Source: Chrysochromulina parva | Taxonomy: Eukaryota > Haptophyta > Prymnesiales > Chrysochromulinaceae | Direction of reading: 5' to 3' | Length of the DNA: 64,000 nt | Assembly: GCA_002887195.1 (NCBI GenBank) | Contig: PJAB01000017.1 | Coordinates: forward strand, 1 to 64,000 | Shown here: one piece after another, positions 1-11,900 of the stretch | How positions within the stretch are numbered: the first letter of the stretch is position 1 | Layout: each line of letters starts with the position of its first letter | The notes under the pieces: generated by a model | Databases searched by the model: none | Seen by the model: only the letters and a program-made list of their open reading frames with translations | What the model was told of the DNA's origin: nothing | Program-made: the position numbers and the translations under genes

Positions 1-1
1 C

Positions 2-418
2 TCGCCCCGTGCCGCGCCCTCGGTCGGCTCGGCCTTCGAGAGCACCTTCGACGGCAAGGAAGATGCCAAGCTCGCGACCTTCAACCGCACCTTCGACGGC
101 AAGGAAGATGCCAAGCTCGCACTCGCAACCTTCAACCGCACCTTCGACGGCAAGGAAGATGCCAAGCTCGCCACCTTCAACCGCACCTTCGACGGCACGG
201 CAGATGCCTCCATAGCCACAGTCGACAAGACATCGATCGGTCTGAGCGCCCACCTCGCACGCGCCTCGATGGCCAACCTGGACGCTGGCAACAAGTCGCA
301 GCGCGGCCAGGGATCGCAACGCGGAGGCTCCTCCGCGCGCGGCCAGTCCTCGAACCGCTCGCCCTCGAAGGAGGATGACTTGACCGGCACCTTCGACGCT
401 TCGGCGCAGCACCTGTAA
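2..418 (+). CDS. 3' end of a repeat-containing protein of unknown function (partial)
   Basis: An open frame enters from the left edge and runs 138 codons to a TAA at 416-418. The visible C-terminus starts with tandem copies of a 15-residue unit, TFNRTFDGKEDAKLA. These are followed by a Ser/Gly/Gln/Arg-rich stretch and a final LTGTFDASAQHL. The TFDG core recurs in the last residues, so the end may be a decayed repeat unit. Codon use is GC-rich and the repeat units differ only slightly, so they look recently duplicated. I do not recognise the family. The start lies outside the window. Confidence 0.6.
   Translation, partial: SPRAAPSVGSAFESTFDGKEDAKLATFNRTFDGKEDAKLALATFNRTFDGKEDAKLATFNRTFDGTADASIATVDKTSIGLSAHLARASMANLDAGNKSQRGQGSQRGGSSARGQSSNRSPSKEDDLTGTFDASAQHL
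41..205 (+). repeat. 45-bp in-frame tandem repeat
   Basis: Unit of 45 bases (15 codons). Near-identical copies lie at 77-121 and 128-172, with a partial copy before and a degenerate copy after. One copy is preceded by a 6-base in-frame insertion adding Leu-Ala. All copies keep the reading frame, which supports this being coding sequence. Confidence 0.8.
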
Positions 419-527
419 ACTCTTGCACCTGTAAACTCCGGAGGGTGGCTGGCCTTGCCAACGACCCAGGACCATGCGGTCGCGTGCAAGGGACCTTTGT
501 GTATACTTCGTTGAGTGGCGACGGGGG

Positions 528-658
528 CCGCGCAACTGGAGAGTTCTCTAGGGTGGCGGCTGCTGGCATCGAGCGCATTCGGGAAATGTGTGCCGCGAGG
601 TGCACGAAGGGTTTCGTGGACGGATGCCGCGCAACTAGAGAGTTCTCTAGGATGGCGG
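528..658. repeat. Duplicated 31-bp element with internal inverted repeat
   Basis: Two copies of a 31-base segment (528-558 and 628-658) differ at two positions and are about 100 bases apart. The second copy holds a perfect 7-base inverted repeat with a 2-base centre, CTAGAGAGTTCTCTAG (635-650). The first copy has one mismatch in the same arms. Confidence 0.6.
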
Positions 659-1192
659 TACCGTGGCGGGGGAAGCTACAGGTAGCCGCGGACTTTCGGT
701 ACGGTGTTTGGGCCGGTGATGTGGAGTTGGCTTGGAAGAATGTCCACGTGGGTTCGCAGCGATTGCTTCTGTCAGACACCCGCTCCGATAGGCTACTACT
801 TTGAGCCCGGGCAGTCTGGCCGAAAGGTCTGCCTCTGTGTTGTACAGGGTTAGGGGATCGCGCTGTGTTGGGCACAGCACATGCTAAACGTGCGTCAGAT
901 CAACCGCTCCCGAATGGGCTCGGCTACTACTATTTGAGGATGCGGAGCCCGGGCACGGCAGCGCGCTATGGCGCGCCGGTCGGGTAGGTGCCTCTGTGTC
1001 GGGTACCGAGGCGGTTAGGGTCATAGAGGTCGGGTCCGCATATAGGGTCATAGTGGTCTTGCACTGTTTTGGCTTTTGGCTTTTGGGCACACGGCGATAA
1101 AATGCTATGTAGACCCGAGCATGTCCACGTGAACCACTTTCTCCAGTCTCCAGAGTGTGAAGTCAGCCGAGCCGGGTGGGCGGGGTTCACTC

Positions 1193-1236
1193 TGGTTGTC
1201 TAGCGCGATTGCGCTAGATAGTAGATTGGTTGTCTA
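1193..1236. repeat. Hairpin flanked by 10-bp direct repeats
   Basis: TGGTTGTCTA occurs at 1193-1202 and 1227-1236. Overlapping the first copy is a perfect 8-base inverted repeat with a GATT loop (1199-1218). A short stem framed by direct repeats could be a tiny mobile-element remnant or a protein-binding site. No function can be assigned. Confidence 0.5.
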
Positions 1237-1554
1237 TTCAGCCTTCAGGGGCGAACAACGTCAAGGGCGCTCGCCGGTGTAGCCGGGTGTGGCGCGACGC
1301 CATAACGACGCCATGGTGTAATGGTTTGTGCGCACTGGACTCTCACAGTCTCACTCTGGAGTGCCCGGCGCACGCCGGCGCGGTGGGGGCGGACCGCCCG
1401 GAGCCGGCGGGGGGTGTGCCGCCACTGGACCCTGGACGGTCGGGACTCGGGTGTCCGGTCTGCGGGACGGTGAATATGCAGAGAGCGCCCCCCTTAATAA
1501 TCTTTGAAGAACGTTACAATGCCAGATCCGTGATCAGCCTGCATCGCGTGAACG

Positions 1555-2970
1555 TTAACATGACATGGGGTTGCTCGGCAAAAAGTCGATCGCAAACGGA
1601 TCCTCGTAGGCACCGCGCGGCCCGACGAGCGCGGGCAGGTCGCGCACGAGGTGCGAGAACTCGTGTAGCTCAATGACACCACTGCGATCGCGGTCGTACT
1701 TGGCGAGGATGATGGCGGCTACATCGTTGTCGACATTCGTGCCGAGTTCGCGCAGCGCCAAGCGCAGCTCGGCCGCCGAGATGGTGCCGCTGCCATCGCG
1801 GTCGAACTGCGTGAAGACCTTGAGGTCGCGCACAAGCGTCACGAACTCGAGCAGGTTGATCTGGCCGTCGCCGTTCTCATCCCACGTGGCGACGATGGTG
1901 GTCACCTGCGCGATCGCCTTGTCCGACAGGCCGAGCTTGCGCAGCGCCGGCAGCAGCTCGTCCGCATCGAGCACGCCGTTGCCGTCGCGGTCAAAGGACG
2001 TGAAGAGAGAGATGTCACGTACGAGCACGGCAAACTCATGCAGCTCGATGCGCCGGCTCGCGTCGGCGTCGTACCGGCGCAGAATGGCCTGGGCGATATC
2101 CGAGTCCACCGGTAGCCCGAGCAGGTGCAGAGCTTCTCGGAGCTCTGGAAGGTCGATGTCGCCGCTGCCGTCCAGGTCGAACCTGGAGAAGGCCTGGAGC
2201 GAGCGCACCAGGTCAGTGAACTCGAGCAGGTCGAGCCGGCCCGAGCCGTCGACATCCCATGCTCGCAGGATGAGCTCCGCGTGCCGCTCGGTGCACGAGT
2301 GCAGCCCGAGCTGGAGCAGCGCCGGCAGCAACTCGTCCGCATCGAGAGTGCCCGAGCCATCTTGGTCGAACGTGAGAAGCAGCTGCACGTCGCGCACGAG
2401 GCGCGAGAACTGCTTGGCGTCGATTTGGCCCTTGCCCGCGTATCGCTTTACGATCGCCTTCGCCTGATGCGAGTGCGAGTCCATCCCCAGGCGCTCGAGC
2501 CCCCTTTGGAGCTCCTGGACATCAATGCCACCGCTCGCGTCCCGGTCAAAGTACTGGAACCATTCGTCGAGGTGCTGCGCCGCCGTGTTGGCTTTCCATT
2601 TGTTTGTTTTGGCGAGCAGCTGGCCGGCCATGCGGGTCATCTCCTTCAGGTCGTGCATCATCGAAGCCCATCCGCTGCGCAGGTCCTCCTCCTCCTCGTC
2701 CGACTTTTCGAGGGCTTTCTGCAGCCGGTCGAGTCGCTCACCCTGCTCTTGCAGCTTACGCTCGATTTCGTGCGTGGCGGTCGACCGGGAGCGCAGGACC
2801 AATTGCGAGGAGGAGCTGGTTTCGCTTGACGAGCCCCAAGTCAGGCCGCAGAGCATGTCATGCAACACGTGCATGGCTGGACGCCCGGCCGCATTGAGGA
2901 CGTTTTTCGGAATGTAAAGGTCAGCTCGCCGAACCGTTGTCGCGGCGCTGCGGGTCACCCCAGAGGCCAT
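1555..2970 (-). CDS. Calmodulin-like protein with ten tandem EF-hands
   Basis: 471 residues. After a low-complexity N-terminus comes a short acidic coiled coil (about 66-100), then ten EF-hand positions. Loops begin near residues 142, 178, 202, 239, 265, 301, 327, 364, 390 and 426. Most keep the D-x-D-x-S-G-x-[IL]-x-x-x-E pattern; the second (near 178) has lost its ligands, and the loop at 301 has SRR in place of SGG. Odd and even loops each recur every 60-63 residues, so the protein grew by duplicating an EF-hand pair five times. It should bind calcium. It lies head to head with the dynein gene: its ATG at 2970 overlaps the dynein ATG at 2969. Met33 or Met39 may be the true start. A role as a calcium sensor in the axoneme is only an inference from position. 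Confidence 0.85.
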   Translation of the reverse strand: MASGVTRSAATTVRRADLYIPKNVLNAAGRPAMHVLHDMLCGLTWGSSSETSSSSQLVLRSRSTATHEIERKLQEQGERLDRLQKALEKSDEEEEDLRSGWASMMHDLKEMTRMAGQLLAKTNKWKANTAAQHLDEWFQYFDRDASGGIDVQELQRGLERLGMDSHSHQAKAIVKRYAGKGQIDAKQFSRLVRDVQLLLTFDQDGSGTLDADELLPALLQLGLHSCTERHAELILRAWDVDGSGRLDLLEFTDLVRSLQAFSRFDLDGSGDIDLPELREALHLLGLPVDSDIAQAILRRYDADASRRIELHEFAVLVRDISLFTSFDRDGNGVLDADELLPALRKLGLSDKAIAQVTTIVATWDENGDGQINLLEFVTLVRDLKVFTQFDRDGSGTISAAELRLALRELGTNVDNDVAAIILAKYDRDRSGVIELHEFSHLVRDLPALVGPRGAYEDPFAIDFLPSNPMSC

Positions 2971-5900
2971 GTCTTCCGCTCAGACGACATGGCTCAAGGG
3001 GATCGTGGTGAAGAGCTTGGGTTCGACGGACCGCGCCTTCGAATACATGCTCGCCGAGAGCCCTGCCAATAAGGAGCTGCTCAAATCTTTTTTCGCCAAC
3101 GACGGCGTGAGCTCTCCGGCCGCCATTGTCTTCTCCACGTCGCAGATGGAGACGAGCTTCGCGCGGCTCGTGCACGGCGGCAAGCTGTCGGGTGACGGCG
3201 AAGAGGCGCCGCCCGAGCCGGAGCCCGAGCCCGAGCCGCCCGCCGCCGAGCCCGCCGCAGAGGGCGAGGATTCGCCGCCGGCCGAGGGTGGCGAGGGTGG
3301 CGAGGCGGCACCGCCCGCAGAGGGTGGCGAGGCTGCGCCGCCAGCTGAGGGTGGCGAGGCGGCGCCGCCGACAGAGGGGGCACCCGCCGAGGAGGCCGCG
3401 CCTCCCGCTGAGGAGGCCGCCCCGCCGCCGCCGGCGGCGGCGAAGCCGAAGCCGAGGCAGGACCCGGCCGAGCTGCTGCAGATCCACATGCACATCGCAC
3501 ATGCTCACATGCCGACGGCCGCGTGCGTGGGCCGGCTCGTGTACTTCACCGTGATCGCCGAGACGCCGGGCCCGATCGCCGACCGGGCCGGCAACGCGTC
3601 GGGCGTGGCCGAGGAGGTTGCGGGCAAGATCAACTACGGTGTGCTCGCTGGTGGCTCCATGATTCAGCTCGAGCAGCTGCTGCATGAGGTGTACCTGCCC
3701 CTCCTGAGCCACAATCAGCAGCAAATGGCGAACAGCAAGGACATCGAGGCCCATCAGGACAGTGCCGAGTTCATGGCCAACATGCAAAAGTTTGGCTCGC
3801 AGTTGCAGCACGCCATCCAGCAGATGACTGGAGATGTGCGGTTGACGATCCCGGCGATCACGATCGACGAGGACGGCATCGACGCCGCGGCCAAAGATAA
3901 GGGTCTCGTGCAGCAGCTCGAGGCGGCCCTCGAGGACTGGACGCCCAACATCGCGATGGCCATCGAGACACAGATGGGCAAGCAGCCAGTGGGGAAAGGT
4001 CCACTCGCCGAGATTGAGTTTTGGCGTGCGCGCGCCGCGGCGATCTCGACGCTCTACGAGCAGCTCAACCGACCGAACGCGCGCCGCATGGTGATGGTGC
4101 TCGAGCGGCTCGGCCCCGACTCGGCGAGCGGCTCGCTGCTGCCCGGCTTCAACTACCAGTTTTCGGAGCTTGAGAAGCGATACGTGGAGGCGAAGGACAA
4201 CGTCAAATTCCTGACGACGCTCGAGCGCCATTTCAAGCACATTCGCGACGGCGCTCTCACGCAGATCCTGGACACGCTCCCGTCGATGATGAACGCGCTG
4301 CGCATGGTCTGGGTCATCTCGCGCCACTACAAGGACGACACGCGCATGGAGCCGCTCTTTGGGCGCATCGGCTGGGAGATCGCCAACCGCGTCTCGACGA
4401 TGATCAACATGCGCACCATCTTCCGCGACTCGGCGGAGAAGTCCCTTCGGCTCATCGTCGACTCGCAGAAGGTGCTCGCCGCCTGGGAGCAGACCTACCT
4501 GGACATGCGCCAGAAGATCGAGGAGAGTGGACGCGACAACCGGTGGGAGTTTGACCGCAACAAGCTCTTCGCGCGCACACGCTACATGGAGAAGCGCTGC
4601 GGAGACCTGAAGGACGTGGCCGAGATCCTCGCGGACATGCGCGCGATGCTCGGGCCTGAGCTCAAGGCAGTCACGGGCGACGCGAAGGGCATCGATGAAG
4701 TCATGGCGCGCGTCGAGGCGCTCGTGGTACCGCTCGAGACGGCGCCTTTTGACCTCTTTGACCGGCGCTACCAGACGTCGTGGGAGGCGGCGATGGGTAA
4801 GTTTCGTGAGAATGTGGCCGCGATCAACGAGACGCTCCAGAAGTTCATGGACGACTCGTTCCACAAGCTGCGCAACGCCGAGGGTGCCTTCGACCTGCTC
4901 CAAAAGTTCCGCTCGATGCCGCAGTCGCAGGAGGCGCAGGCGAAGCTCATCGAGCGCAAGACGGCCGACATCCTCGCGCAGTACGAGGCCGAGCTGGACC
5001 ATGTGCACGGGCTCTTCACCGATCGGCAGGAGGACCCGCCGCTCTCGAAGAACCAGCCGCCGCTGGCGGGCGCGATCAACTGGTCGCACTCGCTCTTCCT
5101 GCGCATCCGGAAGACGATTGCCAAGTTCCAGTCGCTCGACGACGAGATGTTCCTCAGCGAGCAAGGCAAGGCCATTGCCCAAAAGTTCGTCAGGGTCTCC
5201 AAGGCCATCCGCCACTACGAAAAAGGCAAATTCGACGAGTGGAAGGAGACGGTCAATCGGCGCGCGATGGACTGCCTGAAGCAGAACATCTTCACGACCA
5301 ACGCCAAGGGCGGCATCGTCGTCAACTTCGACGAGCAGCTCACGGTGCTCATCCGCGAGTCCAAGTACTTGGATCGGATGGGCTTCTCCGTGCCCGAGAC
5401 GGCGCTCAACGTGACGCTGCAGGAGGACAAGTACCATTCGTACGTCGAGTCGCTCAACGCGATGCTCGCGGCGCACCAGGCGGTGCTCGACTCGCTCTCT
5501 GCCGTTGAGACGGAGCTGCTGCAGGAGAAGATCGGCGCGCTGCGCCGGTCGCTCGACAAGGGGTTCACGCTCCTCAACTGGAACTCGCTTTCGATCCCCG
5601 AGTTTACCACCTCGTGCAACAAGGAGATCGCCGCCTTCCAGACGGTCGCCAAGCAGATGCACAAGAACTCGGCCAACATCAAGGAGATCGTCGACGCGAT
5701 CGCCAAGGTGCAGCTGATTGAGCGGCCCGGCCACGAGGCGACCTCCATCCCCGAGCTCGGCGAGCTCATGGATGACTTCGAGAAGCGACGCGCCGAGAAG
5801 ATCGACAAGCTCAAGCGCCAGTATACGCAGATCGGCCCTCTGCTCATCAAGGTCGAGGAGATGGTCGCCAACACCAACTCGGGCCGCTCGCCCGCGATGG

Positions 5901-8900
5901 CGAGCTACTACGCCTACTGGGAGCGCCAGCTCTTCGCGGCGCTCACGCGCATGGTGCTCTCGGCGCTCCAGGTGCTCCTCAAGCTGCTCACACCCAAGGC
6001 GCCCGAGCCAGGCGCAACCGTATTACCGGTGCCGCTCTTCCATGTGACCGGCCAGCTCTCTGCGCCCGAGGTCCTCGTGTCGCCTCCGCTCTCGGAGATC
6101 AACAAAGCCCTCGGCAAGCTGGTCAAGTCACTTGTCGACTCTGCACGTACGTTTGTACGTTGGCTGCACGGCAGCTGCATCGAGACGCCGCCCCAGAACA
6201 TCTCGGACGAGGAGGACCCGATCATCTTCTCCTACTACTCGGACATCATCGCGAACAACGAAGTGCAGAACTACGTGGCGCGCGTGACGCGCGAGATCGA
6301 AAAGACCTTTGGACGCGTCAACAAGGAGCTCGACGCGTACCGCAAGTACGATCAGCTCTGGAAGACGGACAAGGTGCAGCACCTCGCCAAGTTTGAGCAG
6401 AAGCAGCCCACGTGCGTCATGTTCGACAGCCGGCTGCAGAGCTACTCGCAGGTGGTCGCGACCGCGCACGAGATGCAGCCCGAGGTGACCGTCGACTTCA
6501 TCAAGATTGGGGTCAGCACGCTGCTGCTCGACATCCAGGAGCACGCCAAGGCGTGGATCCAGGCGATCGGCGCCCTCATGCACAAGATGGGCGTGGGAGG
6601 GCTCAAGGAGTTGAACGAGTCGATGGCGAGCGAGTCGCTCGAGCTTGATAAGGACCCCGACACGCTCGACGATCTCAAGCACGTCCTCGGGCTGATCGCC
6701 GACATCAACCGGCGCTCGATGCTCACGAAGCTCCGGTACGAGGGGCTAGAGGAATGGTACCGCACCCTCGCCGTGTACGACTACGTGGTGCCCGAGGAGG
6801 AAACCGCCATGGTGCCGCTCCTACGGACCAACTGGGCGGCGCTCTGCGCCAAGGCCAAGCAGACGGACCGCTCCCTCGGGCGCGTCAAGAAGCAGTTCAC
6901 CATCGTCACACAGGGCGAGGTGGCCGAGTTCGTCGAGCAGGTCAAGGCCATGTACGACGAGTTCATCAAGCGCGGCCCGGGCACGCCCGCGCCCGATCTC
7001 GACCAAGGCATCGAGCTCATGGCTCAGTACACGAAGACCCTCGCCGAGATGAGCGCACGCCGCGTCTTTCTCTCCGAGGCGCTCAGCCTCTTCGGCCTCC
7101 CCTTCCAGGCGTACCCGGAGCTCGCCAATGTGGAGTCGGACCTCAAGCAGCTTTCGGTCGTCTACGACATCTACGCGGAGCAGAAGGAGCAGCGCGAGAA
7201 CTGGGCGCTCACGCTCTGGTCGGAGCTCGACATTACGGTGATCGAGAAGGGCATGGAGGTCTTCGACTCGCGTCTCAAGAAGCTCGCCAAGGAGTACAAG
7301 GCGCTCAAGCCGTTCAAGAAGGTCGAGGAGGCGATCGTGGGCTTCGTCGCCTCGCTGCCGCTCATCCAGACGCTCAAGAACGACGCGCTGCGCGAGCGCC
7401 ACTGGAAGAAGATCATGGAGGTGACCGAGATCACCTTCGACATGAACCCGAAGACGTTCACGCTCGGCGCTCTCTTCGACATGCAGCTCGACCGCTTCGA
7501 GGAGCAGGTCATTGAGATCACAGGTGGGGCCACCAAGGAGCTCACGATCGAGAGCGGCATTAACCAGATCCGCGACACGTGGCGCGTCCAAAAGTTCGAG
7601 GTGCTCAAGTACTTCAAGGGCACGCAGGAGCGTGGCCTCGTGCTCAAGGCGACGGACGAGATCCAGCAGACGCTCGAGGACCAGATGATGAACCTGTCCT
7701 CGATGATGTCCTCGCGCTTCGTCGCGCCCTTTTTGGACCTCACCCAAAAATGGGAGAAGCTCATGAGCCTCATCTCGGAGGTGATCGACGTGTGGATGAA
7801 GGTGCAAGCCAAGTGGATGTATCTCGAGGCCATCTTTGTCGGCTCCGAGGACATCCGGCTGCAGCTGCCCGAGGAGGCCAAAAAGTTCGACCGCATCCAC
7901 ACGGCCTTCAAGAAGATCATGACGGAGACGCAGAAGAACCCCAACGTGCTCGAGGCGTGCTCTGCCGAGGGCCGGTTCACGACGCTCGCGGGCCTCTTCG
8001 GTGACCTCGAGTCGTGCCAAAAGTCGCTCTCCGACTACCTCGAGACGAAGCGCACATCCTTCCCCCGCTTCTATTTCCTCTCGGACGACGAGCTTCTGCA
8101 GATCCTGGGCACCTCCGACCCCACAGCCGTGCAGGAGCATATGCTCAAGCTCTTCGACAACACGGCCGCGCTCACCTTCGGCTCGGGCGGCGCCAAGGTG
8201 CTCGGGATGGTCTCGCCCGAGAAGGAGAAGTTCGCCTTCGAGACGGTGCGTGGTACCGAAGGAGCAGTTGAGAACTGGCTGCTCGGGTGCGAGCAGGAGA
8301 TGGCGGCGACGCTTCTCCAGATCCACAAGCGCGCCGTCTTCTACTACTGCAAGATGGACCGCATCGAGTGGCTCAAGAAGGAGGCGGGCATGGTCGTGAA
8401 CACGGGCGCGCAGATCTGGTGGACATTCGAGGTGATGGATGTCTTCAACCGTGTCTTCAAGGGCGAGAAGACGGCGATGAAGACCTTTGCGATCAAGTGC
8501 TCGCAGGTGCTGCTCGACCTGATCGTCGCCGTGCGCGACCCGAAGAACTCGAAGCAGGCCTCCAAGAAGATCAACACGCTCATCATCATCGACGTGCACG
8601 CGCGCGACATCATCGACAAGTTTGTGACCGACTCAGTGCTCGACGAACGCGAGTTTGCGTGGGAGTCGCAGCTGCGCTTCTTTTGGGACCACGACCGCGA
8701 CAACGTCATCATCCGCCAGTGCTCCGGCCAATTCGACTATGGCTACGAGTACCAGGGGCTCAACGGCCGCCTCGTCATCACGCCGCTCACCGACCGCTGC
8801 TACATGACGTGCACGCAGTCGCTGCACTACCGCCTCGGCTGCGCACCCTCGGGCCCCGCAGGCACCGGCAAGACGGAGACGGTCAAGGATCTGTCCAAGG

Positions 8901-11900
8901 CCATGTCCGTCCAGTGCAAGGTCTTCTGCTGCGGCGAGGGCCTCGACTACAAGGCGATGGGTTCCATCTACTCAGGCCTCGTGCAGACGGGCGCGTGGGG
9001 CTGCTTCGACGAGTTCAACCGCATCCCTGTCGAGGTGCTCTCTGTCGTCTCGGCGCAGATCAAGTGCATCCAGGCCGCCCTCACCGAGGGGCTCAAGCGG
9101 TTTGCCTTTGAGGGTCGCGAGATCGCGCTCGTCGCCACGGTGGGTATCTACATCACGATGAACCCGGGCTACGCCGGCCGTGCCGAGCTGCCTGACAACC
9201 TCAAGGCGCTCTTCCGGCCCGTGGTGATGGTCACGCCGAACCTCGCGATGATCTGCGAGAACATGCTCATGTCGGAGGGCTTCGGCAAGGCAAAGCTCCT
9301 CGCCCAAAAGATGACGGTGCTCTACCGGCTCGCCGAGGCGCAGCTCTCGAAGCAGTACCACTACGACTTCAAGTTGCGCGCGCTCAAGTCGGTGCTCGTG
9401 ATGGCGGGCGGCCTCAAGCGTGGATCGCCCGAGTTTGACGAGTCGACCATTCTGATGCGCGCGCTGCGTGACATGAACATGCCCAAGTTCATCTATGCGG
9501 ACGTGCCCCTCTTCCGCGGCCTGATCGCCGACCTCTTCCCCGGCCTCGACTGTCCGCGCGTGCGCTACCCCTCCTTCAACGACGCCGTCGAGCAGGCGAT
9601 GACCGAGTTCGGCATGAAGCTGCTCGACATCCAGTTGGATAAGGTCATCCAGTTGTATGAGACACTGTTCACGCGCCACACGACGATGATCGTCGGCCCG
9701 ACGGGCGGCGGCAAGACTGCGTGCCTGGCGTCGCTCCTGCGCGCGCAGATCATCACCGGCATGCCCTCGAAGCAGTTTGTGATCAACCCGAAGGCGCAGC
9801 CCATCTCTGAGCTGTACGGCAACCTCGACCCGGCGACGCGCGACTGGACCGACGGCCTCCTCTCCAACATCTTCCGCGACATGAACAAGCCCGTGCCCGA
9901 GGATAAGCCCGAGCGCCGCTACATTGTGTACGATGGCGACGTCGACGCCGTGTGGGTCGAGAACATGAACTCGGTCATGGACGACAACAAGCTGCTCACG
10001 CTGCCCAACGGCGAGCGCATCCGGCTCAACTTCCCCACCTCGACGATGCTCTTCGAGGTCTTCGACTTGCAATACGCGTCGCCCGCAACCATCTCGCGCT
10101 GCGGCATGGTGTACGTGGACCCCAAAGATATCGGGTCGGCGCCCTACCTGTGGCGCTGGCTCAACGGGCGGCCGGAGGCCGAGCAGGCGGTGCTGCGCCC
10201 GCTGTGCGAAAAGTACTTTGAGGGCAACTCGAACATCCTGGACTTTGTCATTGAGGGCATCGAGGACCGCTCGCTCATGAAGATGGTCGACCCGCCCAAG
10301 TTCGTGACGCCGATGACAGACCTGGGCGTCGTGCAGCAATTCACCGCGATGGTTGCGTCCATGCTCACCGAGGAGCGCAACATCACGGACCCGCAAGTCG
10401 TGGAAGCAGCCATGCTGCTCGCGATCACGTGGTCGATGGGCGGCGCGGTCGTCGGCACGGCACGCAAGATGTTCGACGCGTTCCTCAAGAAGATCAGCGG
10501 GCTCACTGTGGGCAACAGCAACGAGGCGGCGGTCGGCTCGCTGCCTGGCGCGCTCCCCACGCTGCACGACTACACTTTCGACTTCGAGCAGAAGCGCTGG
10601 AAGCCGTGGACGGATCTCGTGCCCACGTACGACCCGCCGCCCGATGGCAAGTTCTCGTCGATCATGGTGCCCACCCTCGACACGGTGCGCTCGACGTGGC
10701 TGCTCGACTCTATCGTCTCGGTGCGCGGCGCGTGCCTCTTTGTGGGCGAGAGCGGCACCGCCAAGACGACCGTGATCTCCAAGTATCTCGGCAGCCGCAA
10801 CCCGGACAAGTTCACGACGCTCGGCATCAACTTCTCGTCGCGCACCTCCTCGCTGGACGTGCAGACGGCCATCGAGGCGTCGATCGAGAAGCGGACCAAG
10901 GACACCTTCGGCCCGCCCGCCGGCAAGAAGCTCATCGTCTTCGTCGACGACCTCAACATGCCCAAGGTCGACACGTACGGCACGCAGCAGCCGAACGCGC
11001 TGCTCAAGATGCTCATCGACAAAGGCTTCATCTACGACCGCGGCAAGGAGCTCACGATCAAGTACATCAAGGACATGCTCTACGTGGCGGCCATGGTGCC
11101 CGGCCGCAACGACGTCGACCCGCGCTTCATCCGGCTGTACAATACGTTTTGCATCACCTTCCCCCCCGAAGAGTCGATTAAGCGCATCTACTCCACCATC
11201 CTCGAGCGCTTCTTCGACTCGGGCGCCTTCCACTCCTCGCTCAAGGGAGCCTTCTCTTCGTCGGTTTCGTCAACGACGATGGAGATCTTCAACGCCATCG
11301 TCGAGAAGTTGCCGCCCACGCCCGCCAAATTCCACTACATCTTCAACCTGCGCGACCTCTCGCGCATCACCGAGGGTGTCATGATGGCCACTCCCGACAA
11401 GTTCCCCGAGTCCAAGTGCGTGGTGCGCCTGCTGCGCAACGAGATCCTGCGTGTCATCTTCGATCGCCTCGTGGGCTCGGCGGACAAGGAGTTCGTCACC
11501 GCCAAGATTGAGGAGTGCTTCCGCAAGAACTTCAGCGCCGATGCGGACTACGCGATGGTCAACCCGGTCCTCTTCGGAGACTTCATGCTCTACAACGAGA
11601 TCGAGGAGCAGAAGAATGCGGGAGGCACCGAGCTCGTGCGCCTGTACGAGGACATGACCGACTACAACAAGATCAAGCCCGTCCTCAACGAGGTCCTCGA
11701 GAAGTACAACATGACCAACAAGGCGATGAACCTCGTGCTCTTCGAGGACTGCTTGTCGCACCTCGTCTCCTTGCACCGGCTCATGCGCATGCCGCGCGGC
11801 AACGCGCTGCTCGTGGGCGTGGGCGGCTCCGGCAAGCAGTCGATCACGCGGCTCGCGGCCTTCACCGCGGAGGCGTCGGTCTTCACGATCACGCTCACGC

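Larger units (their letters stand above)
419..1554. other. Intergenic region without a convincing gene; short repeats
   Basis: I find no coding region. The stretch holds a duplicated 31-base segment with an internal palindrome (528-658) and a diverged repeat: blocks such as GGCTACTACT, GAGCCCGGGCA, GCCTCTGTGT and GGTTAGGG occur in the same order around 790-860 and 915-1020. A perfect hairpin lies at 1199-1218. It separates the repeat-protein end from the convergent end of the EF-hand gene. Confidence 0.6.

Noticed and set aside
177..875. Minus-strand open frame of 232 codons in the left region
   Set aside because: Overlaps the repeat-protein 3' end and palindromic repeats; Arg/Ser/Pro-rich with no recognisable domain.
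845..1020. TTAGGG hexamers, telomere-like
   Set aside because: Only two isolated units; not a tandem array.
2921..5734. Long open frame (about 937 codons) on the minus strand opposite the dynein N-terminus
   Set aside because: Composition is the Arg/Leu/Val/His-rich pattern produced antisense to GC-rich coding sequence, it has no domain, and the dynein frame is certain. The same holds for the long minus frames at 6821-8599, 8972-11233 and 14222-15913.
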